NCBI GenBank assembly: GCA_029531795.1 | Contig: JAPEIS010000012.1 | Coordinates: 558,001 to 622,000, forward strand | Length of the DNA stretch: 64,000 bases | Origin: Sclerotinia nivalis | Lineage: Eukaryota; Ascomycota; Leotiomycetes; Helotiales; Sclerotiniaceae | Reading direction: 5' to 3' | Part shown: positions 48,301-59,882 of the stretch, in pieces | Layout of the letters: each line of letters opens with the position of its first letter | How positions within the stretch are numbered: the stretch's first letter is position 1 | Notes under the pieces: model-generated | Told to the model about the DNA's origin: nothing | The model's database searches: none | What the model saw: the letters and a program-made list of their open reading frames with translations, nothing else | Translations under genes and position numbers: made by a program

Positions 48301-50320
48301 TGCGTTCGGAGAAGTCATGAAATCTACGCGAAAATGAGCAGTGCTCAAGATGTGGTCCCTACCGCCTTGTAACTTGGCGGCGGTTACGTTTATTGCGCTC
48401 AGACTTCGTCCCGTCCGGTACATGAGTAAGGAAAGACATTTTCTAGAGATTTGAATCCGAGCTTTTAGTTCTGCTTTTGAGAGAATAAGTGGAGCTCTAG
48501 AAACCTCGCGAGAAGTGCTTAAATTCTTGAGTCTTGAGTTTGTCTTCTAAGATTTCTAAGCAACACAAGCAATGTACCTTCCTTCAAAACCACCTTATTA
48601 CATACAGTACTGGCTGTAACGAAAATATCACTCAAGGGCTTGGCATCTCGAATGATCCAATAAGGATTTTTATACTCTTTTTTCAGATATCATAATATAT
48701 TTGAGTGTATGATACTCGGACGAATGTTTGTACAATGATATATTGAAAAAACCTTCACCCACAGTTTGCCACGTCGAATTTATTCTTATTCAATCATGTT
48801 TCCTCATCAATCTTCTTCTTCACGACCAATTCTCGTATCCTTCGTTTTACATGCACACTACTACTGATCATCCTCTATTGGCAGGAGTCGACGATATGAT
48901 GTGAACATTGGTTTGCTATGTATTTCTACATCGCGTCGGATTTTGTCACTTACGTCGGTTCAAACATTAAAGCTTCGACATTCATTGTGATGCTGAAGGA
49001 TGAAGTTTCAACGTTCAACATAAAGTTTAAAGATTGTCAAGTTATTTATGTATCCTATAAAGCTCGGAATGGAAATTAGAAGTTTAGATATCGTTACTTG
49101 TCTGTCTCACAGGCTTCGTTTCTTTCCCGAGCATGAATGACCGTGTACTTACTTTCTGCGCGAGTGTAGATACTCCAGACGTTGATCACACTTACTGTTC
49201 AGGTTCGCAGCTTAATATATCCAGTTGGCAGATTTTTTATCCCGACTTTTTTCTGATTTGATATTGAGGCTGTGGTATCTTAGGATCATTGAACCCCGCG
49301 CCGCTATGCACGATCCTATCCACAAACCCCAAAAAAACTAGAAGCCTGGATCAAAGAGTCTCGGAAATTTCCCAGATGCAACACACAATCCTAATACTTG
49401 GCAGATGTTAGAAGTCTTATCTACAACCATAAATAAGCCTTGCTTACTGTGTCACAGAGGCAAGTTAGGGCACCAAATACCTTGTCCATGGATTACTTGT
49501 CTGCAGGAGTTATTAAATGAAAACCGTTTTTGCTACATTTCTTCATGTATGAATCCACTATTATCATCAATGACTGCTCAATTATTTATCCTATGCGACT
49601 TCATATTTCCTTACCAACCAGGAGCCAAGAAATTAGAATCAAATCAAAAATTCTCCAGTCAGGCACAGATTATAGTATGACAATACTGGGGTTCCTTCTT
49701 CTCAGTTATTGAGTAACAGTGGACTTGTTACCCTACAATTATCGCTGGGAAAATCTTAAATTCCAGATAATCTAATATACTCCAAACAGCCTTCTTTTAC
49801 TTTATTACAATCTTGACTAATGATTCTTCGGGGCTTTTGATAGCATCCATAGACGTCAAAAGTTCATCAAATTTCTTTTGGTGGTGTGGAGCCGCTGAAA
49901 AAAGGCCTGAACAGGGGCAAGAGCCAAGAAATGGGGAAGCAACATTGTGTTTGACGAACCCATGAATAGCATAAAAATAGGGCTCTCGCGCGGACTTAAA
50001 GTGTTATCACAATTTTTCATGATCCATAGATGTTAAAGATTGCTCCCAGTCAACAATGAGCAGTTGTCGGAAAGGATGCCGTGTACAACGTCAGCACTTG
50101 TGCTGAGAAGGATTCTTGTACGACAATTCTAGACCATAATAAGGTATCCCACAAGGCTGAGGGAGGGACAGCAACTCCTATTTCCACGAGGTGTCTTGGA
50201 ACATACTGATTATCAGTGGTTACGGATTCCACCTTAAATACACAATATAACAAGTCAGGATTCTCCATATCTCGTTCCTTCTTTTATATTTTTTGTTTTG
50301 CAAATCTGTTTACAATCATC
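45360..50320. other. Long gene-poor intergenic region with simple repeats
   Basis: Nearly 5 kb with many short frames in both directions but no family motif, so I call no gene. Simple repeats: (GAGAT)n/(GAGACT)n near 45670-45700, ATGAATAC direct repeats near 46265-46300, (CAGTAA)n near 46350-46390, and a CTTTTGA-type repeat near 46730-46765. A locally GC-richer stretch (about 47840-47960) has a perfect 9-bp inverted repeat TAGCCGCCC / GGGCGGCTA (47858-47866 and 47918-47926). Parts may be 5' UTR or promoter of the 43.6-kb gene (45360-45550). Confidence 0.5.
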
Positions 50321-50410
50321 ATGTATTCGTTAAATATCTATTCTAGCGTTTCGCTATTTTCTCAGTCAGCAATTCCCTTTCATTTGTTGCACAATCCTCA
50401 ACCCTACGAT

Positions 50411-51278
50411 TGCGAAAAATTATGTTCTTTGTTCATCTCCTGAAAATAGAGAATGTTATCTCCAATCCGATATTTGTACAGAATGGGGAGATTGTGTGAG
50501 TCAAACAACAGGATATCATTATAGAGGAGCATACACGGATAGTACATGGGTAAATCCATCATGTCCCGACTATTGCCTGGGTTCAAGTAGTGCGTCTTTC
50601 CAACCAACATATTTTCACACATACTAACATTTTCCAGGGGGCAATAGTTCAATAGTGAATGTTATTGCATGCAATATAGCCGATACAGATGGAACATGGT
50701 GTTGCGCATACGACGGAAATTGTTGTACGGGACCATCAACTTTCCTACCGAGACCCCGTACAATGTTCGTGGAACCAGGTAATTCACTTACTACATCCGC
50801 TGCTGCATCTGCGTCAACATCAGTCCTTGCAAATACAACAGTATCCACATCCACATCTTCAACAACATCCCAAACCTCACTCAGCCCCGCCACCGCATCA
50901 TCCTCACCCTCTGCAACCAGTACCCCAACTCCCCTCTCCTCAGCAACCACCACCTCAACTGCAACAATAGTCGGCGCAGCGGTCGGTGTCCCATTAGGAC
51001 TAGCTTTCATCACAGCTCTATTACTTCTTTTCCGCGAACGAAAAAAACACACGAATCATGAAACGAATAATTTCGGAATGAAGAAATTAGATCAGAATGG
51101 TGGTGTTAGCCCCGGATTTAATTCATTGGCGCTGCCGAATGGAGCGCCAAGGACAGGATATTATGCGTCGCAGCCGAGAGAGAATTATACGCATGCGGAG
51201 AATAGAGAGGGAGAGGGACCTCGAGCGGTTGGGGGGATGGAGTCGTGGACCCCGCATTATGAGTTAGGGGTTAGGTAG
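50411..51278 (+). CDS. Cys-rich single-pass membrane protein, Ser/Thr-rich stalk (5' end uncertain)
   Basis: The coding frame is supported from about 50411. An extracellular Cys-rich part (ENRECYLQSDICTEWGDC ... YRGAYTDSTWVNPSCPDYCLGS) is followed by a 51-nt intron (50587-50637, GTAGTG...ACTAAC...CCAG), then IACNIADTDGTWCCAYDGNCC. Next comes a Ser/Thr-rich stalk of ~65 residues, a membrane helix (TATIVGAAVGVPLGLAFITALLLLF, quoted in part: GAAVGVPLGLAFITALLLLF) followed by basic RERKK, and a short cytosolic tail. This is the layout of common fungal plasma-membrane proteins resembling wall-stress sensors. The start codon is unclear: ATG 50321 is in another frame (MYSLNIYSSVSLF...) and stops at 50443, so a first exon with a signal peptide, or a frameshift, is missing. 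A ligand cannot be inferred. Confidence 0.7.
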
Positions 51279-52599
51279 GGGATGAGGGGGGTGTGTGTTT
51301 GTGGGTTTTGTTTGTTTACTTTTATAGAGTGGTGAGGTCTAGTCGGGGTATGGGTAATGTGTTATAGATGGATGGATGGATAGATAGATATTTCTTTTCC
51401 TCGTAATGTATAACATGGACTTCTAAGCTTGGGGATACCGAGAAATATAATGAATAGAGTCATTTTTTAAGTCTTCTAGCAAAGCCAGGCGCAAAACTCA
51501 AGAGTGAACGAACTTTTATTTTCGATTCACATTTTAATGTGTTATATATACGGAGGGAAATAATCAAGTTCACAAATGTTTTCTATATCTTATTGTTCTT
51601 AGTCAATTACTAATTCCACACAATTTAATTTGAATAGATTTATATAGTTTCTTTGAATCTAGCTGGGATTTGAGAGTTGGAAAGTTTTCATTCGCGCTAT
51701 TCACTTTTTGCATATAACTCTATATATTTCTTATTTATATACGGTGAATCTCTAAATAGCTACTATATGAGTTCTAGAGTCGGGAAATTTTTATCTTATC
51801 CAAGCTCATCCCATCCTCTCTCTTCCCATACATCCTTATAAATTTTTCATCTTTCATTTATCATTCAAATCATCACACCATCCATCTCATCCTATATATT
51901 ATCGAATCTCCAATCCCATCGCGCAAGCAAAACGCTTTAATCCGCTCCCTCTCCCAGGTAAACTTTCCACTTCACCATCTCTAAAAGCTAATATAATGAA
52001 ATCAGTAAATAAAAGATAACTATCAAGAAAGGATTCTTGATTACTTAACAAGCTTAAGGTATCAAGACAAAATGAAGAATACACAGAGTTCGCGTGCGAT
52101 TACCCGAGTCTACGGTAGCGGGGAGCGGGAAATAAATGGGCTGAATGAATGAATTGGGATAATTAAGCGAGAATTATACTACTTACCTCCAGCTAGTTTT
52201 GACTTCTGGTATTTTTGATGAATAGAGGGCAATTGGTGTGCTTAGATTGATGATTGGATGTGTGAATATAGTGAATTCGAGTATATATTGAAACGAGTTT
52301 TGTTTGATACTGGCTGTGTATATTATATTATATTGTTTTTTTTTTTAGAGACCCAGATTGAATGATAAGTATTTAGATTCGATTTTGTAAGGCTGGACAG
52401 CTCTTGATCCACGGGACCACTTTACCGGCAGGCAGAGAACGCACTGGCAGAATGAAGTTACCATGAAAATTTTCCCCGGCATTAGTATCTACACCGTCTA
52501 AACCCACTAAACTCGCTTAAGCCTATTCTTTTGAGCATTGATTAGTATTCTTCTTTAAATCAAGATAGACTAATTATATAGAATTTATAATTGGATGAA
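51279..52599. other. Intergenic region with GATG/GATA microsatellite
   Basis: (GATG)n/(GATA)n at about 51366-51390. No gene recognised; the short minus frame at 51899-52084 has no motif. Confidence 0.5.
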
Positions 52600-52604
52600 C
52601 TAAA

Positions 52605-52963
52605 TGTCACGGGTAATCACATGATACCTGATTCACATGACTGGGGATCTACGATCACCCCATACTCCACGATCATTATACCCCTCATTTCACATTAGTT
52701 ATCAGGCCCTTCTAGATCTTGTCGATCCTTACGATCGTCAACCCTCTCCTGATATCATACAGATCGAAGCCTAGCCTAATTGATGCTTCTCGTCGGCTAG
52801 ATAGCTTCCATTAAGTCTATATATACCACCCACGATCCTTAAGATCGAGGGCAGGTCATTCAATACAGTTCTCATTCAATACACACTTAACTCTATCACT
52901 TCACTATAATCATCTTCTCTTCGATCTCTTCAACGTGCTCCGTGATCGTACTATCTCGTGATA
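52605..52963 (+). repeat. Solo LTR, 359 bp, with 5-bp target duplication
   Basis: Starts TGTCACGGGTAATC and ends CTCGTGATA, flanked by CTAAA on both sides (52600-52604 and 52964-52968). It is related to the split LTR at 37123-37366/43226-43307. It holds internal short repeats of GATC-containing words (CGATCCTTACGATCG, CGATCCTTAAGATCG). No internal retrotransposon domain is nearby, so it is a recombined solo LTR. The superfamily cannot be told from the LTR alone. Confidence 0.82.
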
Positions 52964-52968
52964 CTAAA

Positions 52969-55407
52969 TATAGTGGATAATTTTCAAGGGAGAGCGGGTT
53001 TGAAAGGATTTAGATTGAATTGAGTTAAGTGTTTAGACGGTATATGACGTCGAAGCGAGGATGAAGTGGGGCTAGCTATAGGGGGCTTGGCGAGATATTT
53101 GGTTAGTTGATTGAGGTTGTTTTCTTCATTGTGTATTATTGTTGTTTTTATTCGTTATATGTCGATATTGTTCTAATTTTTGGTTTAGGGTTTATATTTA
53201 TCGTAAGGATGGATGTAAGGAGTTGAGTAGTTGCTACTGCGAGGATATAATTCCGTGGATTGGTTGTATGTTAAATGGATTTTGGTATTTAATACGGAAT
53301 TTCTAGTAGCAACAATCGGAAACTTGATTGATTGTTAGATATACCGGATCAAAATATGGTCTAACTGTTAGGTAGTCTCCTTTCAATACAGATATATAAC
53401 TTCCTATTTATCAATCCCTGCGTTTATTTTCATATTGATGTACCGATGAATTAAAATAACAATCTATGATTCGGGTTATGATACATCCTTAATATATCTA
53501 GTAAACATACTACAAACTACTACCCAGGAATCGGGAAAGTTGAAACCACTATATCATGTAGTATTATACATCTCCCCTCCTCTCCTCTCCAAAACGCAGG
53601 AGAGGAGAGGGCTCGCTGGTATTTGCTATTAGTAGTAGGAAGGAGGGGTGCTGTTAGTTCTAGATTAGGAGCGGAGAGAAATAGTTGGAAATGAGGTTGA
53701 GAACTAAAAGAAGGGGAATAGAAAAGAGGGTGGGAAAAAAATGAAAATTGGGGTCGGAAAATGCCGAAAATGCCGAGTATATTTAGGAGTATTACATATA
53801 CTTTGGGGGAAAATTTTCTGATATTGATTATTTGAAGGATTTAAATATCTTTATGATAATTTTTTGTTTCTATTGCAATTATCATAATTTTTCAATGATA
53901 TACTGATACTCACATTTTTAAAATACATTCAAGGAACCCTAAGGTACTTTCTGATGCGTATATCCGAACAAAAATTAGACCATCAAGAACGGATTCTGCT
54001 TGCCTACAATTTGAACGTAGAAATAAACGAAACTGTTATAGAACTGGACTCCCAAAATCATACGGAAAGGCATGATATACGGATAAAATGGTGGCCTGGG
54101 GCCTGAGCCATTCTCAGGAAAGTGAACCTATCCCCATTAAGTCACTTCATTGATTAAATCGACGAATCAAGAATTCATTTCATGTTTCTTGTTGCATGTC
54201 ACAGCAAAAAACGACTTTAACAATTAATATCAACCTCCAACGCAACTAGAGGTCAAGCCCCAAGATGTTATCGTCGATAGGAATCAGCAACACGCCTGCA
54301 CCACCAAGCAATAAACTTCAAGATTCATTTTCCACAGCCGAACACTTTGGACGGAAAAGACAAAAAGGACAAAAAAGCTACCACGGACCACATTGAGAGG
54401 ATTATTGAAGCCATCAATATACGTGTCAATGACAAACCTACTCCTGTTGAGGATGTTCAAGTTTTGTTCTGATGCGCTTCTATAAATTAAAGTTATGAAG
54501 TGTAAAGTTACCTGCTAAGATATATCACATGGCGGTGCTGGGAATATAAGTACTGGTCCACCATTGTGGCATTATCCTGGAGAATGGAATCTTCGGAAAG
54601 TGAGGAGGAATGGGTCGGATTTGCCTATCGCCGAATCGGGGGTAACTTTTGCTAGGGAGGGACTCTGTATGGATATTTCTATAGCTTGATGTAACTCGAG
54701 GCGATGAATGAGTGTTTTCTTGAGTTTGGGTGGTGAGTATTTGGATAATTGAAAGAAAGCCTGAGTAAATCTCAAGCCCAGGAGTAGCTTGTTTTAAAAT
54801 ATTGCTCTGGGATACGTTCTCTTGTGCTGAAGAAAAGTTAGCACACATCATGTTCACATGCTCCCTCCATTCATTCAAATTAAACAATGATTCACGGAAA
54901 ATTAGAAAATCACGGTATCTAGGTGGCAAGACGGTAATATTTTGTGACAAAACCACTTTGATTCAAATAAGCAAGCGCGAAGAATGAAGGTTGGTTTTAG
55001 TATCTTCGTTAAGACTCCCTAGCGCAAATGAAAGCTTACATTGATGATAGTTACTGTGATGTTCCAAGTTCCAAATATTCCTCAGTACATAGAAATAACT
55101 TTTGTACGACATCAATTCTCGGTTTATGAAGTGCTCGTGGCAAGGAAAATATGAAGCAGAAATCTTGCAACTTTATGTATACAATTCACAGGTAAATATA
55201 TAAGGTATGCTGCCATTATCACAGACTCACAATACCACTGATCGGTGCGTAAGATTTGGAAGGAAAAAATAGCGATGCGATGTTCAAAGGGAATGGCCTT
55301 GTGGAACGTACTTACTTGGCTCTCACTAACATTTTACATCTCTCCTTTTCTCGTTCTAAATCTTGCTTTTCCCTTTCCTTTCTATCCAAATCCCCATTCA
55401 CACCCGA
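52969..55407. other. Gene-poor region with a perfect hairpin
   Basis: No gene recognised. CCTCTCCTCTCC (53579-53590) and GGAGAGGAGAGG (53599-53610) form a perfect 12-bp hairpin with an 8-nt loop. A short Lys-rich coding-like stretch at about 54330-54471 (HIERIIEAINIRVND...VQVLF then TGA) has no start or family match and may be debris. A 143-codon minus frame (54525-54956) lacks an ATG at its head and any motif. Confidence 0.5.
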
Positions 55408-56978
55408 CTACCTATCCTCATCCATCTCCCCATCCAGTTTCTTATTCAATTTTCCATTCAATACTCTATCCAACTCTTCATTCAACTCCCCATTCAAATC
55501 TCTATCCAATTTTCTAGCTAATTGCCAATCTAACGCCCTATCCATATCCAACTTTTCATTCCCATCCAATTCCACACCAACCCCCCATCCTGAGGCAAGA
55601 GCCTGTTTTTTCCATGCTTCATATGTTGAAATATTTGCACCGTTATGAGAAAATGCACTCCGGAGACCATGAAACAGCGCATTAAACTCCACCTCATCGC
55701 GCGGCACTCCACCAAGGAAAAACGTGAAACGCTGCCACTGACGACCATTCCGTACTATCTTGCCAAGATCCTGTCGGCCACGGTCCTCGAAGTCTTGAGC
55801 GAACTCCAACTCGTCCGCGCATAGGCTATTTATTCCATTGTAGTAGTCGCCTACAGGCCACATCATACACGGTGAGCTGAAGGCAAGTTCCTTTGCCTCA
55901 GCGGATGCGAACTCCCAGTCTATAATGCCTGTAATATTGAAGTCATCATCGACAAGTATGTGGTCACCCTTATCGTCGTAGTGCTTTAGATAGAAGGGTC
56001 CGTTGCTGGAAACTGATGATGCGGTAAGTGCACGGAGATTCTTCAACCGCCAGATGAAGGAGAGATAGTTGTCAACTGCCAAACTTTTGATCTCGTAGTT
56101 TTTGATCATTTTCAAATGCTGATGGATCGCTGCAGTGTAGGCGGCTTCGAGTGTAGTGAAAGGACCAAGAGGAGCTGCGGGCGTTGAAAACCAAGGCTCC
56201 TGAGCAAAACCTCCAATCTTACCAGGGGTATCTGAGGGAACCAGTGAGCCTGTCATAGGCAAAGGATGTTTCTCGAGCTCGAGGTATATATCCGCCAGTT
56301 GTTGTATGACCTTGGATCGCTGCTTGGGACCAGCCGAACTCCAGTCCAAAGAATTTCCTTGCATCTTCTCCATAAGTATATACGACGTACCAACTGGGTT
56401 TTCGGGCGAAGCTAATTGATAATGATAGACTTTTGGTGAGGGTACTTCTGTTTGAGCGAGAAACTGCAGCGTGGCAATTTCACTTAGGAACACGTACTAT
56501 TGAACTTCGAAAGGAGGGAGCAATGGGTCCTGAAGTCGTATTCTTGCGATCCATCTAACGCCATCATCAAACTCGATGCCCAAATGGAAATTCTGTCCAC
56601 CACATTGGCTGGAAGCGAGTTTCAGTCGAGATTCCAAATTGATATTGTCGGAAAGAATGGGCGCACGGCACGGAATTCCTCCTCTAATCTTGCTTGCCAC
56701 TGATACGAGGGCCTCGATGTTAACTTTGGCCAAGAGGGCAGCAAGATAGCCTTCTTTAGAAACACTATACGCAGCGTAGTAAGCAGCGCTGTCCTGTAGA
56801 ATGTCAGTAACCACTTGGCTCATCGAAGAAGTCTGGCTTTACTCACTGCCGTTGGACATTTGTGATGCTCAGGGCGTATATGCTCGAAACACAGATGCTT
56901 CGCACAAATCATACAACTTCCGGAGCAGCGTAATGCTGGAGTAGTGCATTGAATAGCATCACAAGTGCGTAGAACCAT
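55408..56978 (-). pseudogene. Aminoglycoside-phosphotransferase-like protein with N-terminal AN1-like zinc finger; one internal TAG
   Basis: Exon 1 is 56978-56847 (44 codons) and encodes a Cys/His-rich finger (CDAIQC..., CSGSCMICAKHLC, HIRPEHHKC). Then come a 53-nt intron (GTGAGT...TTACTGACATTCTACAG) and exon 2 (56793-55408). This finger-plus-APH layout is known among fungal APH-like proteins. The kinase part shows NFHLGIEFDDGVRWIARIRL (beta strands and invariant-Lys region), YILMEKMQGNSLDW (hinge), YDDKGDHILVDDDFNITGIIDWEFA (catalytic and metal-binding region, the fungal variant of HGDxxxxN...D; quoted in part: GDHILVDDDFNITGIIDWE). A single TAG (56497-56499) interrupts the frame between FEVQ and YVFLSEIATL; the frame is otherwise open for ~505 codons. 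The C-terminal ~45 residues are a degenerate Leu-Asn/Asp repeat (LDRDLNGELNEELDRVLNG). The substrate is unknown. It could also be an allele with a recent nonsense mutation. Confidence 0.8.
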
Positions 56979-59108
56979 TTTGGTTGGCTATAAGGTGGTG
57001 TAATGGGCGGTTAATTCGTGAACAGACTGGATCCAGTTGTAAAAAGAACAGGAGTTATTGTTATTCTATACTGCTTTTTTATTAAGATCACGTCAATTAA
57101 AGATTTGGTAATTGGAAAGATATTTAATGGAAATGAGTGTTACAATTCAGCTACTTTTTAGAACCTAGACATCGGTCGGAGCTTACACTCTCCGTATCAT
57201 ATGCGCTATCTGAGTATTAACTGTCACCCCAACCGTTTCATTGGTGGAATTGTCAAAAAGGAAAATAATGTAACAGGAAAAATTGAAGCGTTCGGTATAT
57301 ATTGTAAAAGAGGTAGGTCGAGATATATATGTTCCGATAGTATATTATAAGGGGGAATAGGATACGAATTGATCAGATTATATTGTATAAATTTCGAATA
57401 GTAGAATTAATATAAATAATAATAGATCAGGATTGTATACAATAGGTATACAAAAAGATTAATAAAAACGATTGATTATTTTAAAAAGGAAAACGAAGTT
57501 TTCTTTTTATATTTAATTATGAAGAATCATATAATTTAATGCCTATGAACTAGCTATATATATGGCCCTAGCAATCCAACTTTCTCACAATATCAATAAC
57601 ACACTAACTTCCTGTACGCAGTTGGATGTTTAATGATATCAAAAGTTTCATTCTGACTTTATAGGTCTCTCTCCGCACGTACGATCTAGATTAACTAATG
57701 CACAAGCTGACGTGATGAGGAAGCAATGTCAGCTTCAAATAACTAGCTATCTGCTTCCGAACTTCATATGCAATATAATCTTTACATACCCACAATGCCT
57801 CATGACAAACCCACACCAAGAATTTGAATGCTTTCGGATTCTTTTTTAGGCATTTTGATTTGCGTTACAACTCAAAAATCTCCAGCCGTCTTATAGGCCA
57901 ACCTCCGAGTGATCTCAATCAAAATTCTCTGGTAAGGTTAAATTGACGGCCGCTTGCGTTCATCCCTTGAACTTTTCGTTTGTGCCTGAAATATCAATTC
58001 GGATTAACTTGCCACTGATTAGTAGATTACAGCTCATTCTATGTGGCTTGAATGAAAATAAAGCTTCTGTTACACCTGTCTGTGGAAGTACACACTTCTT
58101 ACTTCAATTACTGATTATAGATAGCCATTACAGACATATTACGCGAACCTGCCATTAGCGAAGGTAGAGTCTCTAAAGTCAGAGTCACTGATGAGGATTA
58201 TGATGCGAACAACGAAGAAGAAGGCTTAAATAAGGTGTGAGGCAAAGAGTACAAGGGGTCTTGATATTATGCCAAGGCATTATTTGATCTGTATTCTCCG
58301 ATTAAATAACTATATTTTTAATCAGAAGCCCTGCTTCTTCCTAGTCGTCCAGTCCGTTGAAAAATATCCTCATTTTTCTTCATTCTAGATTCTACAGGTA
58401 TGAACGGATAGGAGATGGATGGATGGACAGACCTAATATAGTACGAGATATTTGGACAAGGTTGTATGAGAAAGACAATAAACTACCCCGCTATTTTACT
58501 GCTACAACGATGAGATCTCTCATCGTGGAACCATAAAGACGAGTTATGATGACTAATTCATGTTTCCGATAAACGCCAATAGCTACATAGGTATTAGACA
58601 ACTTCTAAACATTTTATTTTTGAAGAGCTCTATAATTGAGATGAGCCGTGGTTAAGATGGGATGAATCGAGACAATTTTCATTTACATTATGTCAATATT
58701 TAGTGTTCAAAAACTTAACAAACAAGCTTCATTGTATTTCTCTGACTATTATAATTGCATAGCTCCGTTGCTATTTACTCATCATCTCCTTCGTCGCCTC
58801 CATGTCCAGAATGCTATTGTTCATTCTCGTATTATGCATGAAATGAAGACACTGCTCATCATCCTTTATAAACCTAATATACCACCAGACTAGCGAAAGA
58901 GCGAAGTCACGGCGTATATCTCCTGAAGAGGTGTGTCTTTCCATCCTTTCCGGAAGCTCTGTACCGAGCTATATCCCGGTTCGCATCAATGATCTATCCA
59001 TCTTCTTCTATGACTCCTTCAACAAGCATCACTTTTTGCCAAATCTACAGGCATGCAGCTATCGCACTCAATTTTTTGGTAGATTTTCCTTCAAACTTTC
59101 CGGCCTCG
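56979..59108. other. Intergenic AT-rich region
   Basis: Contains copy 2 of the short dispersed repeat (57538-57592). No gene recognised in the rest. Confidence 0.5.
57538..57592 (-). repeat. Short dispersed repeat (copy 2, intergenic)
   Basis: Matches 28916-28971 over about 54 bp at roughly 88% identity by eye. The flanks differ, so the shared unit is short and discrete. Confidence 0.75.
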
Positions 59109-59882
59109 TCACATCTGAGGGACAATAACCACTTCTTTCCCTTTCTCTTCCTCCAATTGTTCTTCTAACAGTTGGATTTCAATTTTTCTTTGTTCAATCA
59201 AACCCCTTAGATAACGATAACGCATTTCCGAAATTAAAGGGTTACGTATAGATAACCATGGGAATTCGTCGTTCACAATCTTTCTTTCCTTAATCGTTTC
59301 TTCAAGTCTTCGTTTGATCTCAGCTTTACGGCCCTCCATAATAGGTTCATCGTGCTGTTGATACCACGCTCGTGTGAGCCCAATACCCTTATGAAGACGA
59401 CTTCCAGTCGACTGCAATCCTGGATCGTATGCGTACCAAAATTCCCTCGTTATTTGAATCCCCCTGAGCTCACACTTTATTTCTTCCTCATCCATAAAAC
59501 GTAAGCCACCTTTAATCATTGCATCATACTTCAGCTCATTAGCTTTACGCAGCGATGGGCATGATTTTTCTGCAGGCTTTCGTTGCTTCAATAGTGATAG
59601 CTGTCGTTGAAAACTTTCAAAGTGAAAAGTGGCACGAATATAATACCCTTTGATCTCATAACTTTGCAAGAATTCTTTTCTGTGGAGTGCTTCATCGTTC
59701 CAGTCATTCTTCTCGGTTTCCTTGGTAATTCCAATGCTTTTAGAAGCCGAAATTGTTTTGGAGTCGTCATCATCCAGCTCTTCATAGATTGTCTCCTCTG
59801 CCCTCCTTGGATTCGTGATCCGACGTAGTCTTGAAAATAGTCTTGAAAGCACGACTGTGCTTGCTATTCTTTTATTAGTCAT
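59109..59882 (-). CDS. Hypothetical charged protein with C-terminal coiled coil, 257 aa
   Basis: Starts at the first in-frame ATG (59882). The frame is open further upstream but without an ATG, and a possible acceptor (TTTACAG) there leaves room for an extra 5' exon. The N-terminus is basic (NKRIASTVVLSRLFSRLRRI), followed by an acidic patch (EELDDDDSK). The middle part has GYYIRATFHFESFQRQLSLL and REFWYAYDPGLQSTGSRLH, and the C-terminal ~45 residues (RYRYLRGLIEQRKIEIQLLE plus acidic heptads) look like a coiled coil. No transmembrane segment or known domain recognised. The basic N-terminus could be a mitochondrial presequence (weak). I cannot assign a function. Open length and non-random composition support a gene, but conservation is untested. 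Confidence 0.55.
   Translation of the reverse strand: MTNKRIASTVVLSRLFSRLRRITNPRRAEETIYEELDDDDSKTISASKSIGITKETEKNDWNDEALHRKEFLQSYEIKGYYIRATFHFESFQRQLSLLKQRKPAEKSCPSLRKANELKYDAMIKGGLRFMDEEEIKCELRGIQITREFWYAYDPGLQSTGSRLHKGIGLTRAWYQQHDEPIMEGRKAEIKRRLEETIKERKIVNDEFPWLSIRNPLISEMRYRYLRGLIEQRKIEIQLLEEQLEEEKGKEVVIVPQM

Noticed and set aside
50624..51052. Val/Ala/Glu-rich minus-strand frame opposite the Ser/Thr-rich stalk
   Set aside because: Mirror of a low-complexity Ser/Thr coding region; the plus-strand protein has introns, a TM helix and Cys motifs.
54525..54956. 143-codon minus-strand open frame
   Set aside because: No ATG at its head, no recognisable motif, no supporting neighbours.
55245..55648. 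Pro/Ser-rich plus-strand open frames opposite the APH-like gene
   Set aside because: They are antisense to the repetitive C-terminal tail; the repeat keeps several frames open. No family match.
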